NCBI RefSeq assembly: GCF_008693185.1
Contig: NZ_VXKN01000007.1
Coordinates: 62,001-126,000 of the forward strand
Direction of reading: 5' to 3'
DNA from: Acinetobacter qingfengensis
Lineage (GTDB): Bacteria > Pseudomonadota > Gammaproteobacteria > Pseudomonadales > Moraxellaceae
Length of the DNA: 64,000 nt
Shown: piece by piece, positions 48,309-56,564 of the stretch
Layout of the letters: each line of letters opens with the position of its first letter
Position numbering within the stretch: position 1 is the first letter of the stretch
The notes under the pieces: model-generated
What the model saw: only the letters and a program-made list of their open reading frames with translations
Databases searched by the model: none
What the model was told of the DNA's origin: nothing
Program-made: the position numbers and the translations under genes

Positions 48309-48348
48309 TTTAGTATTACTATTTCTTTAAAAAGTAATACTAAATTGG
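48305..48348 (-). promoter_or_regulatory. NikR-like operator, copy 2: 16-bp perfect palindrome
   Basis: CCAATTTAGTATTACT (48305-48320) and AGTAATACTAAATTGG (48333-48348) are exact reverse complements around a 12-base spacer. The core is a perfect GTATTA-N16-TAATAC (48313-48340). Unlike copies 1 and 3 it lies just upstream of the -24 element and overlaps it by four bases. Confidence 0.8.
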
Positions 48349-48585
48349 TGCAGAAAGCTTTTATCCCTTGTTTTTATGCACTACTATTTGGCAAATAAGG
48401 TATTTTTATCTCAAAAAGTATTATTTCTTTTTTACGCATATCAGTTTTAAATAAATTAACGAGTCATCATTTCGCTATTCACGATTTCTTCATACTATTC
48501 ACATAGCGATAAACTTATATTCATTACGCATTCTTGTGTGTTTTTTAGTATGATTCACACGCAATGAAATTTTATTAGGTTTCAA

Positions 48586-48978
48586 ATGATCAAATTTATG
48601 GCTTATACAATTGTTACAGGTTTATCCATTTTAGTGATACAACCGACCTTTGCTAGGCCTGAAGATTTTGGACCCAATGTATCTCCCCATCCTCATGCCG
48701 AACGATTTAGAGATACAAGACCACAGCGTCCAATGGATCGTGATTATCGTCATTCGAATAACTTTCGTGATCATCCAAACCCGCAACAAGGATCAAATGC
48801 ATGGCGAGTGGGTAAAACGCTACCGGATCAATATAAATTTAACGCTGCTCAGGTAGATTACACACAGAATAACAGACTATCTCAGCCCACACGTTATCAA
48901 CAATGGATTAAGGTCAATGATCGTTATATGTTGATTAACGTCATGACCAATACCATTTTAAAAATTGTTCATGAATAA
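48586..48978 (+). CDS. RcnB-like periplasmic protein
   Basis: A 130-residue protein with signal peptide (MIKFMAYTIVTGLSILVIQPTFA, cut before RPEDFG). The mature part is a His/Arg/Asp/Pro-rich segment (HPHAERFRDTRPQRPMDRDYRHSNNFRDHPNPQ), then the RcnB-type C-terminal block GKTLPDQYKF...WIKVNDRYMLINVMTNTILKIV. RcnB proteins modulate nickel/cobalt homeostasis in E. coli, but many members have no known role. The gene is divergent from the guanidine operon and shares its upstream region. Confidence 0.7.
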   Translation: MIKFMAYTIVTGLSILVIQPTFARPEDFGPNVSPHPHAERFRDTRPQRPMDRDYRHSNNFRDHPNPQQGSNAWRVGKTLPDQYKFNAAQVDYTQNNRLSQPTRYQQWIKVNDRYMLINVMTNTILKIVHE

Positions 48979-48989
48979 TTTATTAATTT

Positions 48990-50135
48990 TTAGGCATTCT
49001 GACTTTGCTGATTAAGTGTCTGCAATGTCACAGGATCAACGACCGGAATATCATCTGCAATCATGTATTGTGAACCACCATTTTTTTTGGCCTGATACAT
49101 GGCAACATCGGCTAATCCCAGCAGTTTTTCTGGCGATTCAGGCCATTTATTTTTACCCGCAGTTGCAATACCAATACTCATGGAGATGCCATAATGATCG
49201 TGGTCAATCCAATTCAACATTCTTTGTGCTATTTCTACTGTTTGTTCTGTTTGTAATCCGGGCAATAAGATCACAAATTCATCTCCACCCATGCGGGCTA
49301 CAGTATCTTCTTCACGACAAATGCTCATCAGCATTTTGCCAAAAATAATCAGTAATTCATCACCAGCCGAATGACCTTTGGAATCATTTAATTTTTTAAA
49401 GCCATCCAGATCAATATAAATGACGCTAAGATATTTTTCATCTCGTTTGGATTTAACAATTTCACAAAATAATTCTTCAATGAAATGGCGTCGATTCCAT
49501 AATCCAGTCAATGCATCTTTGCGAACCAGATCTTCAAGTTCACGGGTACGATCTGCGACAATAGTTTCTAGTTCCATTTCATGTTTTTCTGCACGATCCC
49601 GAGCCACTTCAACTTCCAGTAACATGCTCCGAAAATAAGCATCAAAAACCAGTTGGCAGTCATACATCAAGACTTTATCCAGTGAGTATTTTGTCTGCTG
49701 ACAGGTATGAGGATCTGTAACACATTCATCCAGCATGCTAAATAAATGCTGTTTGAGGGAAAGTAATGAGGAAAGATAATACTTGGGAGAAACACCAATC
49801 CGTTTGTGAATTAATCCAATTCTTAATCGGTTATTGGTATATTCTGTTTCATATTTTCCAAGAAAAACTTCCTGAACATAGCGATTCATGGCTGTTGTCA
49901 AACGAGCCAATGTATCAGCATCACCAATAATTACAGCAATATCATCTATTTCTATTTGTTTTTCATAAAAATGTGCAACAGTTTTGGCAATGGCATGTTC
50001 TACATTGGGATAAACACTAAATAATATTTTTTCATCCATAGAGTTTAAGCCCAGTAACATTTTACGTTGCCGGATCTCACTTTCATTAATATTAAGTTGT
50101 TCACCTAATGTTTGGTATACAGAGTTAATTTTCAT
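48990..50135 (-). CDS. Globin-coupled diguanylate cyclase
   Basis: A 381-residue cytosolic signalling protein. Residues 1 to about 165 form a sensor-globin domain with proximal haem His110 in the RIGLIHKRIGVSPKYYL motif. A coiled coil (about 170-205) leads to a GGDEF domain with an intact GGDEF (283-287) and an inhibitory RxxD site (Arg274-Asp277). It should therefore make cyclic di-GMP in response to oxygen, with product inhibition. No EAL domain follows. It is a single gene, convergent with the RcnB-like gene. Confidence 0.9.
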   Translation of the reverse strand: MKINSVYQTLGEQLNINESEIRQRKMLLGLNSMDEKILFSVYPNVEHAIAKTVAHFYEKQIEIDDIAVIIGDADTLARLTTAMNRYVQEVFLGKYETEYTNNRLRIGLIHKRIGVSPKYYLSSLLSLKQHLFSMLDECVTDPHTCQQTKYSLDKVLMYDCQLVFDAYFRSMLLEVEVARDRAEKHEMELETIVADRTRELEDLVRKDALTGLWNRRHFIEELFCEIVKSKRDEKYLSVIYIDLDGFKKLNDSKGHSAGDELLIIFGKMLMSICREEDTVARMGGDEFVILLPGLQTEQTVEIAQRMLNWIDHDHYGISMSIGIATAGKNKWPESPEKLLGLADVAMYQAKKNGGSQYMIADDIPVVDPVTLQTLNQQSQNA

Positions 50136-50473
50136 TTGATTTGAAACAGGCTCAAAACCGTATCTGTTAAAAATATGACAAAATTATACCTGATTTCGCT
50201 TAAATCTTTAGCACTAACCAAGGATAAATCTTTTGTCAGTCAAGAAACTTGTTTGGCCTGAATAACTTGTGAGTAAATTTAAATTGAAGAATTTTTATCG
50301 TGAGACAAAATTGATATGATTACCACATCGATACTGATCCTTTGATCATATTTTATATTTATTTTTCACTTTACAATACAAATGCTTGATTAATAATTTA
50401 CCCCTTTTGGGTTAACGCCAAAAACTTAATATTTGTTTTACAATCATTATATTCCTGTACTTGGTCGATTTTT
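50136..50473. other. Intergenic region before the SMR gene
   Basis: AT-rich divergent promoter region for the cyclase and the SMR pump. No gene is seen. TTTACAATCATTATATTCC close to the SMR start could contain the -10 of its promoter, but the assignment is weak. Confidence 0.4.
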
Positions 50474-50803
50474 ATGTCTTATTTATATTTGGTCATTGCA
50501 ATTATTGCTGAAGTGATTGCAACTTCTGCACTCAAAGCATCCAATGGCTTTAGCATTCTGATACCTTCATTAGTGACAATTATTGGCTATAGTATTGCAT
50601 TGTTTTGCTTATCCTTAACTTTAAAAACTATTCCAGTTGGTATTGCTTATGCGATTTGGTCTGGTGCAGGCATTATTTTAATTTCCACCATTGGTTGGAT
50701 TTTCTTTAAACAGCACCTTGATTTACCTGCATTTATTGGACTGGGATTAATGATTACTGGCATTATTGTGATTAATGTATTTTCAAAAAGTACGCATTTA
50801 TAA
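50474..50803 (+). CDS. abeS: SMR multidrug efflux pump, AbeS/EmrE type
   Basis: A 109-residue, four-helix dimeric proton antiporter. The sequence is nearly the same as Acinetobacter AbeS: start MSYLYLVIAIIAEVIATSALKAS with the essential Glu13, KTIPVGIAYAIWSGAGIILIS, IGWIFFKQHLDLPA and the terminal FSKSTHL. These are EmrE-branch (quaternary cation) signatures rather than those of the guanidinium exporter Gdx/SugE. It ends 2 bases before the convergent LysR gene. Confidence 0.92.
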   Translation: MSYLYLVIAIIAEVIATSALKASNGFSILIPSLVTIIGYSIALFCLSLTLKTIPVGIAYAIWSGAGIILISTIGWIFFKQHLDLPAFIGLGLMITGIIVINVFSKSTHL

Positions 50804-50805
50804 AA

Positions 50806-51729
50806 TTAATAATGCTCATCATCATTGACCAGATGATTCATTGCTGTGGTGATATATTTGAGCATGACTTGTGCCGCACGTGAAAGCTGTCGTTTGGAAG
50901 CCGTACACAATGCCAATGTGATGGGTTGTAAATTTTTATTTTTTATCGGAATAAAGATTAATTGATTGGCTTTAACCGTATTAATCACATCCAGATAACT
51001 GACAATAGAAATACCCAATCCACGCTTTAACAATGATCGAATCATCTCGATATCATTACACACCAGAGTATGTAATGGACTGAGCTGATGATGTCGATAG
51101 ATGGCATCCACACGATCCTGAATGACCAGCGGTGCATCAGCAATAATATGTTTATAGTCCAGTGTGTCAGATAGTTTGGGATTTTTTTTACTTGCCAATT
51201 CGTGTGTCGGCGCAAATGCAATCCCAATTGGAATTTCTACAAAAGCCAATACATCCAGATGGGCATGCTGTTTCGGATCCAGCACCAGACCAAAATCCAC
51301 CTCTGTATTGGCAATAGACTGTGCTACTCGCTCACTGGTATTGACATTAATCTGAAAATTAATCCATGGAAATTCTTCAGACATGGCTGCAATACAATCT
51401 ACCAGTATGCCTTCTGCCAAAGCCTCCACCGTACCAATTTCTATGGTGCCACGCTTTAAGCCCTGAATTTCATCAAAGCGAATACAGGTTTGCCGAAAAT
51501 CTTTTTGCCATTTGCGTAAATCTGAATATAACAACTCACCTGCCAGGGTCAGTTTCATACCATTTGGAAAACGTTCAAACAATTCCACACCCAGTTCTTC
51601 TTCTGCCAGTACAATTTGCCGATGCACAGCAGAAACCGAGATATACAAACTATCTGCGGCTTTACGCAAACTGCCCGTTCGTGCAACTGCTAGAAAATAT
51701 TCAGAAAATCTGGAAAAAGGTGCATGCAT
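50806..51729 (-). CDS. LysR-family regulator divergent from the Rieske oxygenase cluster
   Basis: A 307-residue regulator with an N-terminal winged helix-turn-helix (FSEYFLAVARTGSLRKAADSLYISVSAVHRQIVLAEEELGVELFERF) and a periplasmic-binding-like effector domain. It is transcribed away from the oxygenase operon with a 107-base gap, the typical layout for a LysR protein that activates the divergent genes. By position it corresponds to HpxR of Klebsiella purine clusters, but orthology is not shown. The inducer is unknown and could be a purine. Confidence 0.87.
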   Translation of the reverse strand: MHAPFSRFSEYFLAVARTGSLRKAADSLYISVSAVHRQIVLAEEELGVELFERFPNGMKLTLAGELLYSDLRKWQKDFRQTCIRFDEIQGLKRGTIEIGTVEALAEGILVDCIAAMSEEFPWINFQINVNTSERVAQSIANTEVDFGLVLDPKQHAHLDVLAFVEIPIGIAFAPTHELASKKNPKLSDTLDYKHIIADAPLVIQDRVDAIYRHHQLSPLHTLVCNDIEMIRSLLKRGLGISIVSYLDVINTVKANQLIFIPIKNKNLQPITLALCTASKRQLSRAAQVMLKYITTAMNHLVNDDEHY

Positions 51730-51836
51730 AACTGTTCTAAAAAACCGAATGAGAACTTCAAATCATTATAATAGACGAAACTCTTATATTTACATAATAA
51801 TATTTTTAGCCAAATTCGCCATTGAGATATTAAGCC

Positions 51837-52886
51837 ATGAATGCTCCCACAGCCGCCATTCCACATCATTCTTTAACACTTCCAAGTCATTGTACATTTT
51901 CTGCCGATGACTGGTTTAAACTGGCCAAATACTGGTATCCGATCGCAAGAATTCAGGATATTGATGCTCAACCCGTCAAAGCCACTTTACTGGATGAAAA
52001 TCTGGTGATTTATAAAATTAACCACGAAATTGTTGTAGCAAAAGATGTCTGCCCGCATCGTGGTGTGCCACTGACGTTAGGTCATCATGATGGTGAAGGC
52101 ATTGTCTGTCCCTATCATGGTTTACGCTTTGGTGAAGCAGGACATTGTAACCGCATACCCTCCAGCCCGGATCAGGCAATTCCTGCCAAACTGAATTTAA
52201 TCACTTATCCGACCCAGCTTAAATATGGTCTGGTCTGGACCTGCCTGACTCCAGAAAATCAGGTCATACCGTTTATGCCGCTCTGGGATGAAACAGGTGT
52301 CCAGCAAGTGGTGTGTCCTCCTGTCGATATTGAAGCCTTTGCTGGTCGTCAGGTCGAAGGCTTTCTGGATGTGGCACATTTTGCCTGGGTACATTCAGGC
52401 ACATTCGCTGATCCAGACAATCAGGTGGTACCGGATTATTCACCCAAGGAAACCGAGTTTGGCTTTATGGCAGATTACTGGAGTACTGTAGGTGATTATC
52501 CAGCCAGTGATGATTTCAAAAAGACTGAAGATTTTCGGGTTCTACGTCATTTTGAACTACACGTACCATTTACTGCCACACTGACCATTCATTTAAGACA
52601 AGATGCCAAACAGGTCATCATGAATGCTGCCTGTCCTGTGTCTGCCAGAAAAACCCGCTTATTTGCACCCATCGCCAAAAATTATGATCTGGATGATTAT
52701 GTTAATGACATCATTGAGTACAACCTAAAAATTTTTGAAGAAGACCGTTTAATGGTTGAAACCCAAAAACCTGAACGCCTGCCTCTTGATCTGGCACTTG
52801 AAGCCCACATTCCTGCTGATCGAAGCTCGATTTTGTTACGACGCTGCCTTAAAAAAGCCGGTTTTGGTGATTTTTTCATTGTTTAA
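51837..52886 (+). CDS. Rieske non-haem iron oxygenase, first copy (HpxD/NdmA-like)
   Basis: A 349-residue terminal oxygenase. The Rieske cluster ligands are Cys72 and His74 (CPHRG) and Cys91 and His94 (CPYHG). The mononuclear iron site is Asp178 bridge with His181 and His186 in EGFLDVAHFAWVH. Length and layout match the phthalate-dioxygenase-like and NdmA/HpxD subgroup. Context (reductase, second oxygenase, AzgA-type permease, LysR) points to purine ring hydroxylation or N-demethylation. The substrate is not proven. It is the first gene of the operon; the upstream GAGATA is a weak binding site. Confidence 0.87.
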   Translation: MNAPTAAIPHHSLTLPSHCTFSADDWFKLAKYWYPIARIQDIDAQPVKATLLDENLVIYKINHEIVVAKDVCPHRGVPLTLGHHDGEGIVCPYHGLRFGEAGHCNRIPSSPDQAIPAKLNLITYPTQLKYGLVWTCLTPENQVIPFMPLWDETGVQQVVCPPVDIEAFAGRQVEGFLDVAHFAWVHSGTFADPDNQVVPDYSPKETEFGFMADYWSTVGDYPASDDFKKTEDFRVLRHFELHVPFTATLTIHLRQDAKQVIMNAACPVSARKTRLFAPIAKNYDLDDYVNDIIEYNLKIFEEDRLMVETQKPERLPLDLALEAHIPADRSSILLRRCLKKAGFGDFFIV

Positions 52887-53066
52887 TAGATATTGATGAA
52901 CAGATAAAAATTTATATTTTTTATTGGCTTAGATTATATCATTCTTTTATTTAGAACATTATATTCAAATCATTCCAATAGACTGTATTCATAAATGTTC
53001 ACATAATTAAATTCAATCAAATGTCGTATGTATCTATGCGAAGCAGCAAGATCAAGGGTGAAGTCA

Positions 53067-54044
53067 ATGAATAAAATCAGGGTTATTGTAGACAGCATGT
53101 CATTACAGGGGGATGGCAATATTGCTGTGTCACTGACTGCAACCAACAATCAGCCTTTACCAGCCTGGGAAGCTGGTGCGCATATTGATGTTTATCTTCC
53201 CAATCACATCATTCGTCAATATTCTCTGGTTGGTGATTGTCATGATCTTTTCACGTATACCGTTTGCATTAAAAAAGATCTGCAATCCCGTGGTGGTTCC
53301 AGATTTATTCACGAACAACTTAGAGTCGGACATGAACTTGATATTTCTCAACCACGCAATATTTTTCGGTTACAAGATGCTGCCGAATATTATTTGATTG
53401 CCGGCGGTATTGGCATTACGCCTATTCTGGCGATGGCAGAACATCTGGAACAGCAACAGAAACCGTTTCATGTCTTGTATTACATCAAACATCAGGCACA
53501 AATCGCATTTAAAAAACGGCTACAACAACAATTTCAGCATGGTGATGTACAAATTCTATGTAGTGATGCCGGACAAAGTCTGCGTGAGGACATCGCAGAA
53601 ATATTAAAAGCTTTTCATAAAAATCAGCAGGTTTATTTATGTGGCCCGCAGGGCTTTATGGACAGTTGTATCAAAAAATTATTAGCACATGGCTGGACAA
53701 GAGAAAATATTTTTCTGGAAGCATTTGCACCAGTTGCGCCTGCGCATCTGGAGCATTCAGGCATAGAAAATGCAGAAACCTTTCAGGTTAAACTCAATTC
53801 TACCGGACAGATATTTACAGTTCCGCAAGAAAAAAGCATCGCTACAGTATTGATCGACAATCAGATCAATGTGCCGTTGTCCTGTGAAATGGGCATGTGT
53901 GGTGCATGTTTAACCCGTGTGATTGATGGGGAGGTTGATCATCAGGATACGGTACAAACTGAAGATGAAAAATCAGCCAGTCAGCAATACATTGCGCTGT
54001 GTTGTTCACGAGCCAAAAGCCCAATGCTTGAGATCGATTTATAA
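53067..54044 (+). CDS. FMN/2Fe-2S oxygenase reductase (HpxE/VanB-like)
   Basis: From ATG 53067 the 325-residue protein has a flavin-binding domain (RQYSLVGD), a nicotinamide domain (AGGIGITPILAMAEHL and CGPQGFMDS) and a C-terminal plant-type ferredoxin (CEMGMCGACLTRV, then the fourth Cys in LCC). It passes electrons from NAD(P)H to the Rieske oxygenases. It lies between two oxygenase genes and is the only reductase of the cluster, so it probably serves both. The upstream frame extends to 53028, but MNKIRV is the better start. Confidence 0.88.
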   Translation: MNKIRVIVDSMSLQGDGNIAVSLTATNNQPLPAWEAGAHIDVYLPNHIIRQYSLVGDCHDLFTYTVCIKKDLQSRGGSRFIHEQLRVGHELDISQPRNIFRLQDAAEYYLIAGGIGITPILAMAEHLEQQQKPFHVLYYIKHQAQIAFKKRLQQQFQHGDVQILCSDAGQSLREDIAEILKAFHKNQQVYLCGPQGFMDSCIKKLLAHGWTRENIFLEAFAPVAPAHLEHSGIENAETFQVKLNSTGQIFTVPQEKSIATVLIDNQINVPLSCEMGMCGACLTRVIDGEVDHQDTVQTEDEKSASQQYIALCCSRAKSPMLEIDL

Positions 54045-54075
54045 ATTCAACCCAATCCCCTACGAGGCGCAAGAG

Positions 54076-55131
54076 ATGAATGCAATCCCAGTAGTCAATT
54101 TAGTGAATAAACCCTGCTATAGCCAGTTTGAAGAGCGTGACTGGGAAATTCTTTCTCAGCACTGGTATCCTGTGGCGCGTATTGATGAATTATCGACACA
54201 GCCCAGACAGATCACTTTACTGGATGTAAAAATCGCTGCCTACCGTACAGAAAGTGGTGACATTCATCTGGTACGGGATATTTGTCCACATCGGGGCGTA
54301 CCGTTAACCAAAGGCTGGGTCGAGGGTGAAGAAATCATTTGCCCTTATCACGGTTTACGGTATAACGCCGAAGGTAAATGTACCAAAATTCCTGCACAAC
54401 CGGAATTAACCAAAATTTCGGATCGTTTCTCACTGACCAAATTTCCTGTGGTACTGAAATACGGTTTGGTCTGGACCAGTATTCAAAGTCGTGATCCTGC
54501 AACTGCCAATTTTCCTGAACTTGATACGTGGGAGCATGTAGATCATCAGGCGATTTTACCGCCGTATGTAGACATTGCCGGTTCCAGTGGACGGCAACTG
54601 GAAGGCTTTATTGATGTTGCACATTTCGCCTGGGTACATCATCAGGCATTCGCTGATCGGGATAATCCGGTCGTGCCCAAATATGCCACTGAACGTACCA
54701 ATTATGGCCTGCATACAGAATATATCAGCGATGTCAGTAATTATCCGCATGGCATGCAACATCTGGCACCAGAGGGGTTTTTATGGAAACGGGTATTTGA
54801 CGTTTATCCACCTTTTTCGGCCGTATTAACTGTGTATTTTCCCAATGACGGTATATTGAAAATTTTAAATGCCTGCTGTCCGGTTTCGCACAACCAGACT
54901 CGCCTGTTTGTACCTTTAACCCGCAATTTTGATACCACAGGTGATTTGCAGGCAGTTTATGATTTTAATGCACAAATTTTCGCCGAAGATCAGGATATGG
55001 TTGAAACCCAGAAACCAGAGGAATTACCACTGGATTTAACGTCTGAAGCACATTTTGAAGCAGATCGCTCATCCACCACCTACCGCCGTATTCTTGCTGA
55101 ATGGGGCTTGAGTAAAAAATATACCATTTAA
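54076..55131 (+). CDS. Rieske non-haem iron oxygenase, second copy
   Basis: A 351-residue paralogue of the first oxygenase: Rieske ligands Cys70, His72, Cys89 and His92, and iron ligands Asp180, His183 and His188 (EGFIDVAHFAWVH). The two differ clearly in the C-terminal substrate-pocket region, so they probably act on different positions or successive intermediates, as NdmA and NdmB do on caffeine. GAGG lies 9 bases before ATG 54076. It starts 31 bases after the reductase and is followed by the permease. Confidence 0.87.
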   Translation: MNAIPVVNLVNKPCYSQFEERDWEILSQHWYPVARIDELSTQPRQITLLDVKIAAYRTESGDIHLVRDICPHRGVPLTKGWVEGEEIICPYHGLRYNAEGKCTKIPAQPELTKISDRFSLTKFPVVLKYGLVWTSIQSRDPATANFPELDTWEHVDHQAILPPYVDIAGSSGRQLEGFIDVAHFAWVHHQAFADRDNPVVPKYATERTNYGLHTEYISDVSNYPHGMQHLAPEGFLWKRVFDVYPPFSAVLTVYFPNDGILKILNACCPVSHNQTRLFVPLTRNFDTTGDLQAVYDFNAQIFAEDQDMVETQKPEELPLDLTSEAHFEADRSSTTYRRILAEWGLSKKYTI

Positions 55132-55212
55132 ATCCGCTCTATTCATCACCGCAGACTCATTACGCAAATGCAATGGGTCGGGGATGCTTTGACCTGTAAA
55201 AGGACAAATATT

Positions 55213-56532
55213 ATGCAAAAAACTGATCCACCGGAACACTGGTTAGAACGCCAATTTCATTTAAAAGCCCTAAAAACCAGTTTTCGGGATGAAATTATCG
55301 CTGGTATTACCATATTTTTGGCCATGTGTTACATCATTATTGTCAATCCCAATATTTTAGCACTGGCAAATATGGATCAAGGTTCGGTGTTTGTGGCGAC
55401 CTGTATTTCCGCAGCAATCGGCTGTCTGGTGATGGGGATCATTGCCAATTATCCAATTGCACTGGCACCGGGCATGGGACTTAATGCATTCTTTACTTTT
55501 TCGGTCTGTCTGGGCATGGGTGTGCCATGGCAAACTGCATTGGCCGCAGTGTTTATTTCAGGATGTTTATTTCTCCTGACCAGCCTATTTAAATTTCGTG
55601 AAGCATTAATCAACGCTATTCCGATGAGTTTAAAAATGTCTATTGCCGGTGGCGTGGGTTTATTTTTATCGTTTATTGCACTCAAATCCGCAGGCATCGT
55701 AGTTGCCAGTGAAGCCACACTGGTCAAAATGGGCGATATTACTCAGCCTTCGGTGTTATATGCCGGTCTGGGATTAACCATCATACTGATTTTACATCAT
55801 TTTCATGTACGTGGTGCCATGATCATCAGTATTTTAAGTATTACGCTCTTATCTACCCTGCTTGGCCATAACCAGTTTCATGGTGTGATTGGTGCAATAC
55901 CCTCCATTGAACCGACCCTTTTTAAACTGGATTTTTCCGGATTGATGAACGCCAGCATGGTCGGGGTGATTTTTGTATTTTTTCTGGTGGATCTATTTGA
56001 TAGTACAGGCACACTGATTGGGGTTACACAACGTGCCGGCCTGTTAAAAAATGGTAAATTACCACGACTTAAACGGGCATTACTGGCCGATTCGGTTGCC
56101 ATTATTGCAGGCGCAACTTTGGGGACTTCTTCTACCACCCCTTATATTGAGTCTGCTTCCGGCGCGGCATCAGGCGGAAGAACCGGGTTAACGGCTGTCA
56201 CCGTAGGCATATTATTTTTACTGGCTTTATTTTTATTTCCGTTGGCATCCAGCGTTCCGGCTTTTGCCACTGCACCGGTATTATTTTTTATTGGGGCTTT
56301 AATGATTCAAAGTATTTTGAACATTGAATGGAATGATATGACGGAAGCTGTTCCTGCATTTATCACACTGGTTTTTATGCCGTTTACTTATTCAATTGCC
56401 GATGGTATTGCGCTTGGTTTTATCAGTTATGCTGTATTAAAACTTGGAACAGGACAAGCTAAAAAAGTTCCTTATATGGTCTGGATTGTGGCGATTTTGT
56501 GGGTGATTAAGTTTATTACATTCGGTGGTTAA
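55213..56532 (+). CDS. NCS2-family purine permease, AzgA type
   Basis: A 439-residue permease with about 14 helices. The start at 55213 follows AAAGGAC. AzgA-group signatures: HWLERQFHLKALKTSFRDEIIAGITIFLAMCYIIIVNP, ALAPGMGLNAFFTF, and LVDLFDSTGTLIGV and GTSSTTPYIESASGAASGGRTGLT in the second half. Characterised members import adenine, guanine or hypoxanthine with protons. As the last gene of the Rieske operon it supports a purine-type substrate for the oxygenases. Confidence 0.88.
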   Translation: MQKTDPPEHWLERQFHLKALKTSFRDEIIAGITIFLAMCYIIIVNPNILALANMDQGSVFVATCISAAIGCLVMGIIANYPIALAPGMGLNAFFTFSVCLGMGVPWQTALAAVFISGCLFLLTSLFKFREALINAIPMSLKMSIAGGVGLFLSFIALKSAGIVVASEATLVKMGDITQPSVLYAGLGLTIILILHHFHVRGAMIISILSITLLSTLLGHNQFHGVIGAIPSIEPTLFKLDFSGLMNASMVGVIFVFFLVDLFDSTGTLIGVTQRAGLLKNGKLPRLKRALLADSVAIIAGATLGTSSTTPYIESASGAASGGRTGLTAVTVGILFLLALFLFPLASSVPAFATAPVLFFIGALMIQSILNIEWNDMTEAVPAFITLVFMPFTYSIADGIALGFISYAVLKLGTGQAKKVPYMVWIVAILWVIKFITFGG

Positions 56533-56564
56533 TCCTTTCCATGGCATGTCTGCAACTTGCATAA

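Noticed and set aside
50474..50803. SMR protein as a guanidinium exporter of the guanidine region
   Set aside because: Sequence signatures are those of AbeS/EmrE, not Gdx/SugE, and no guanidine riboswitch or operator precedes it.
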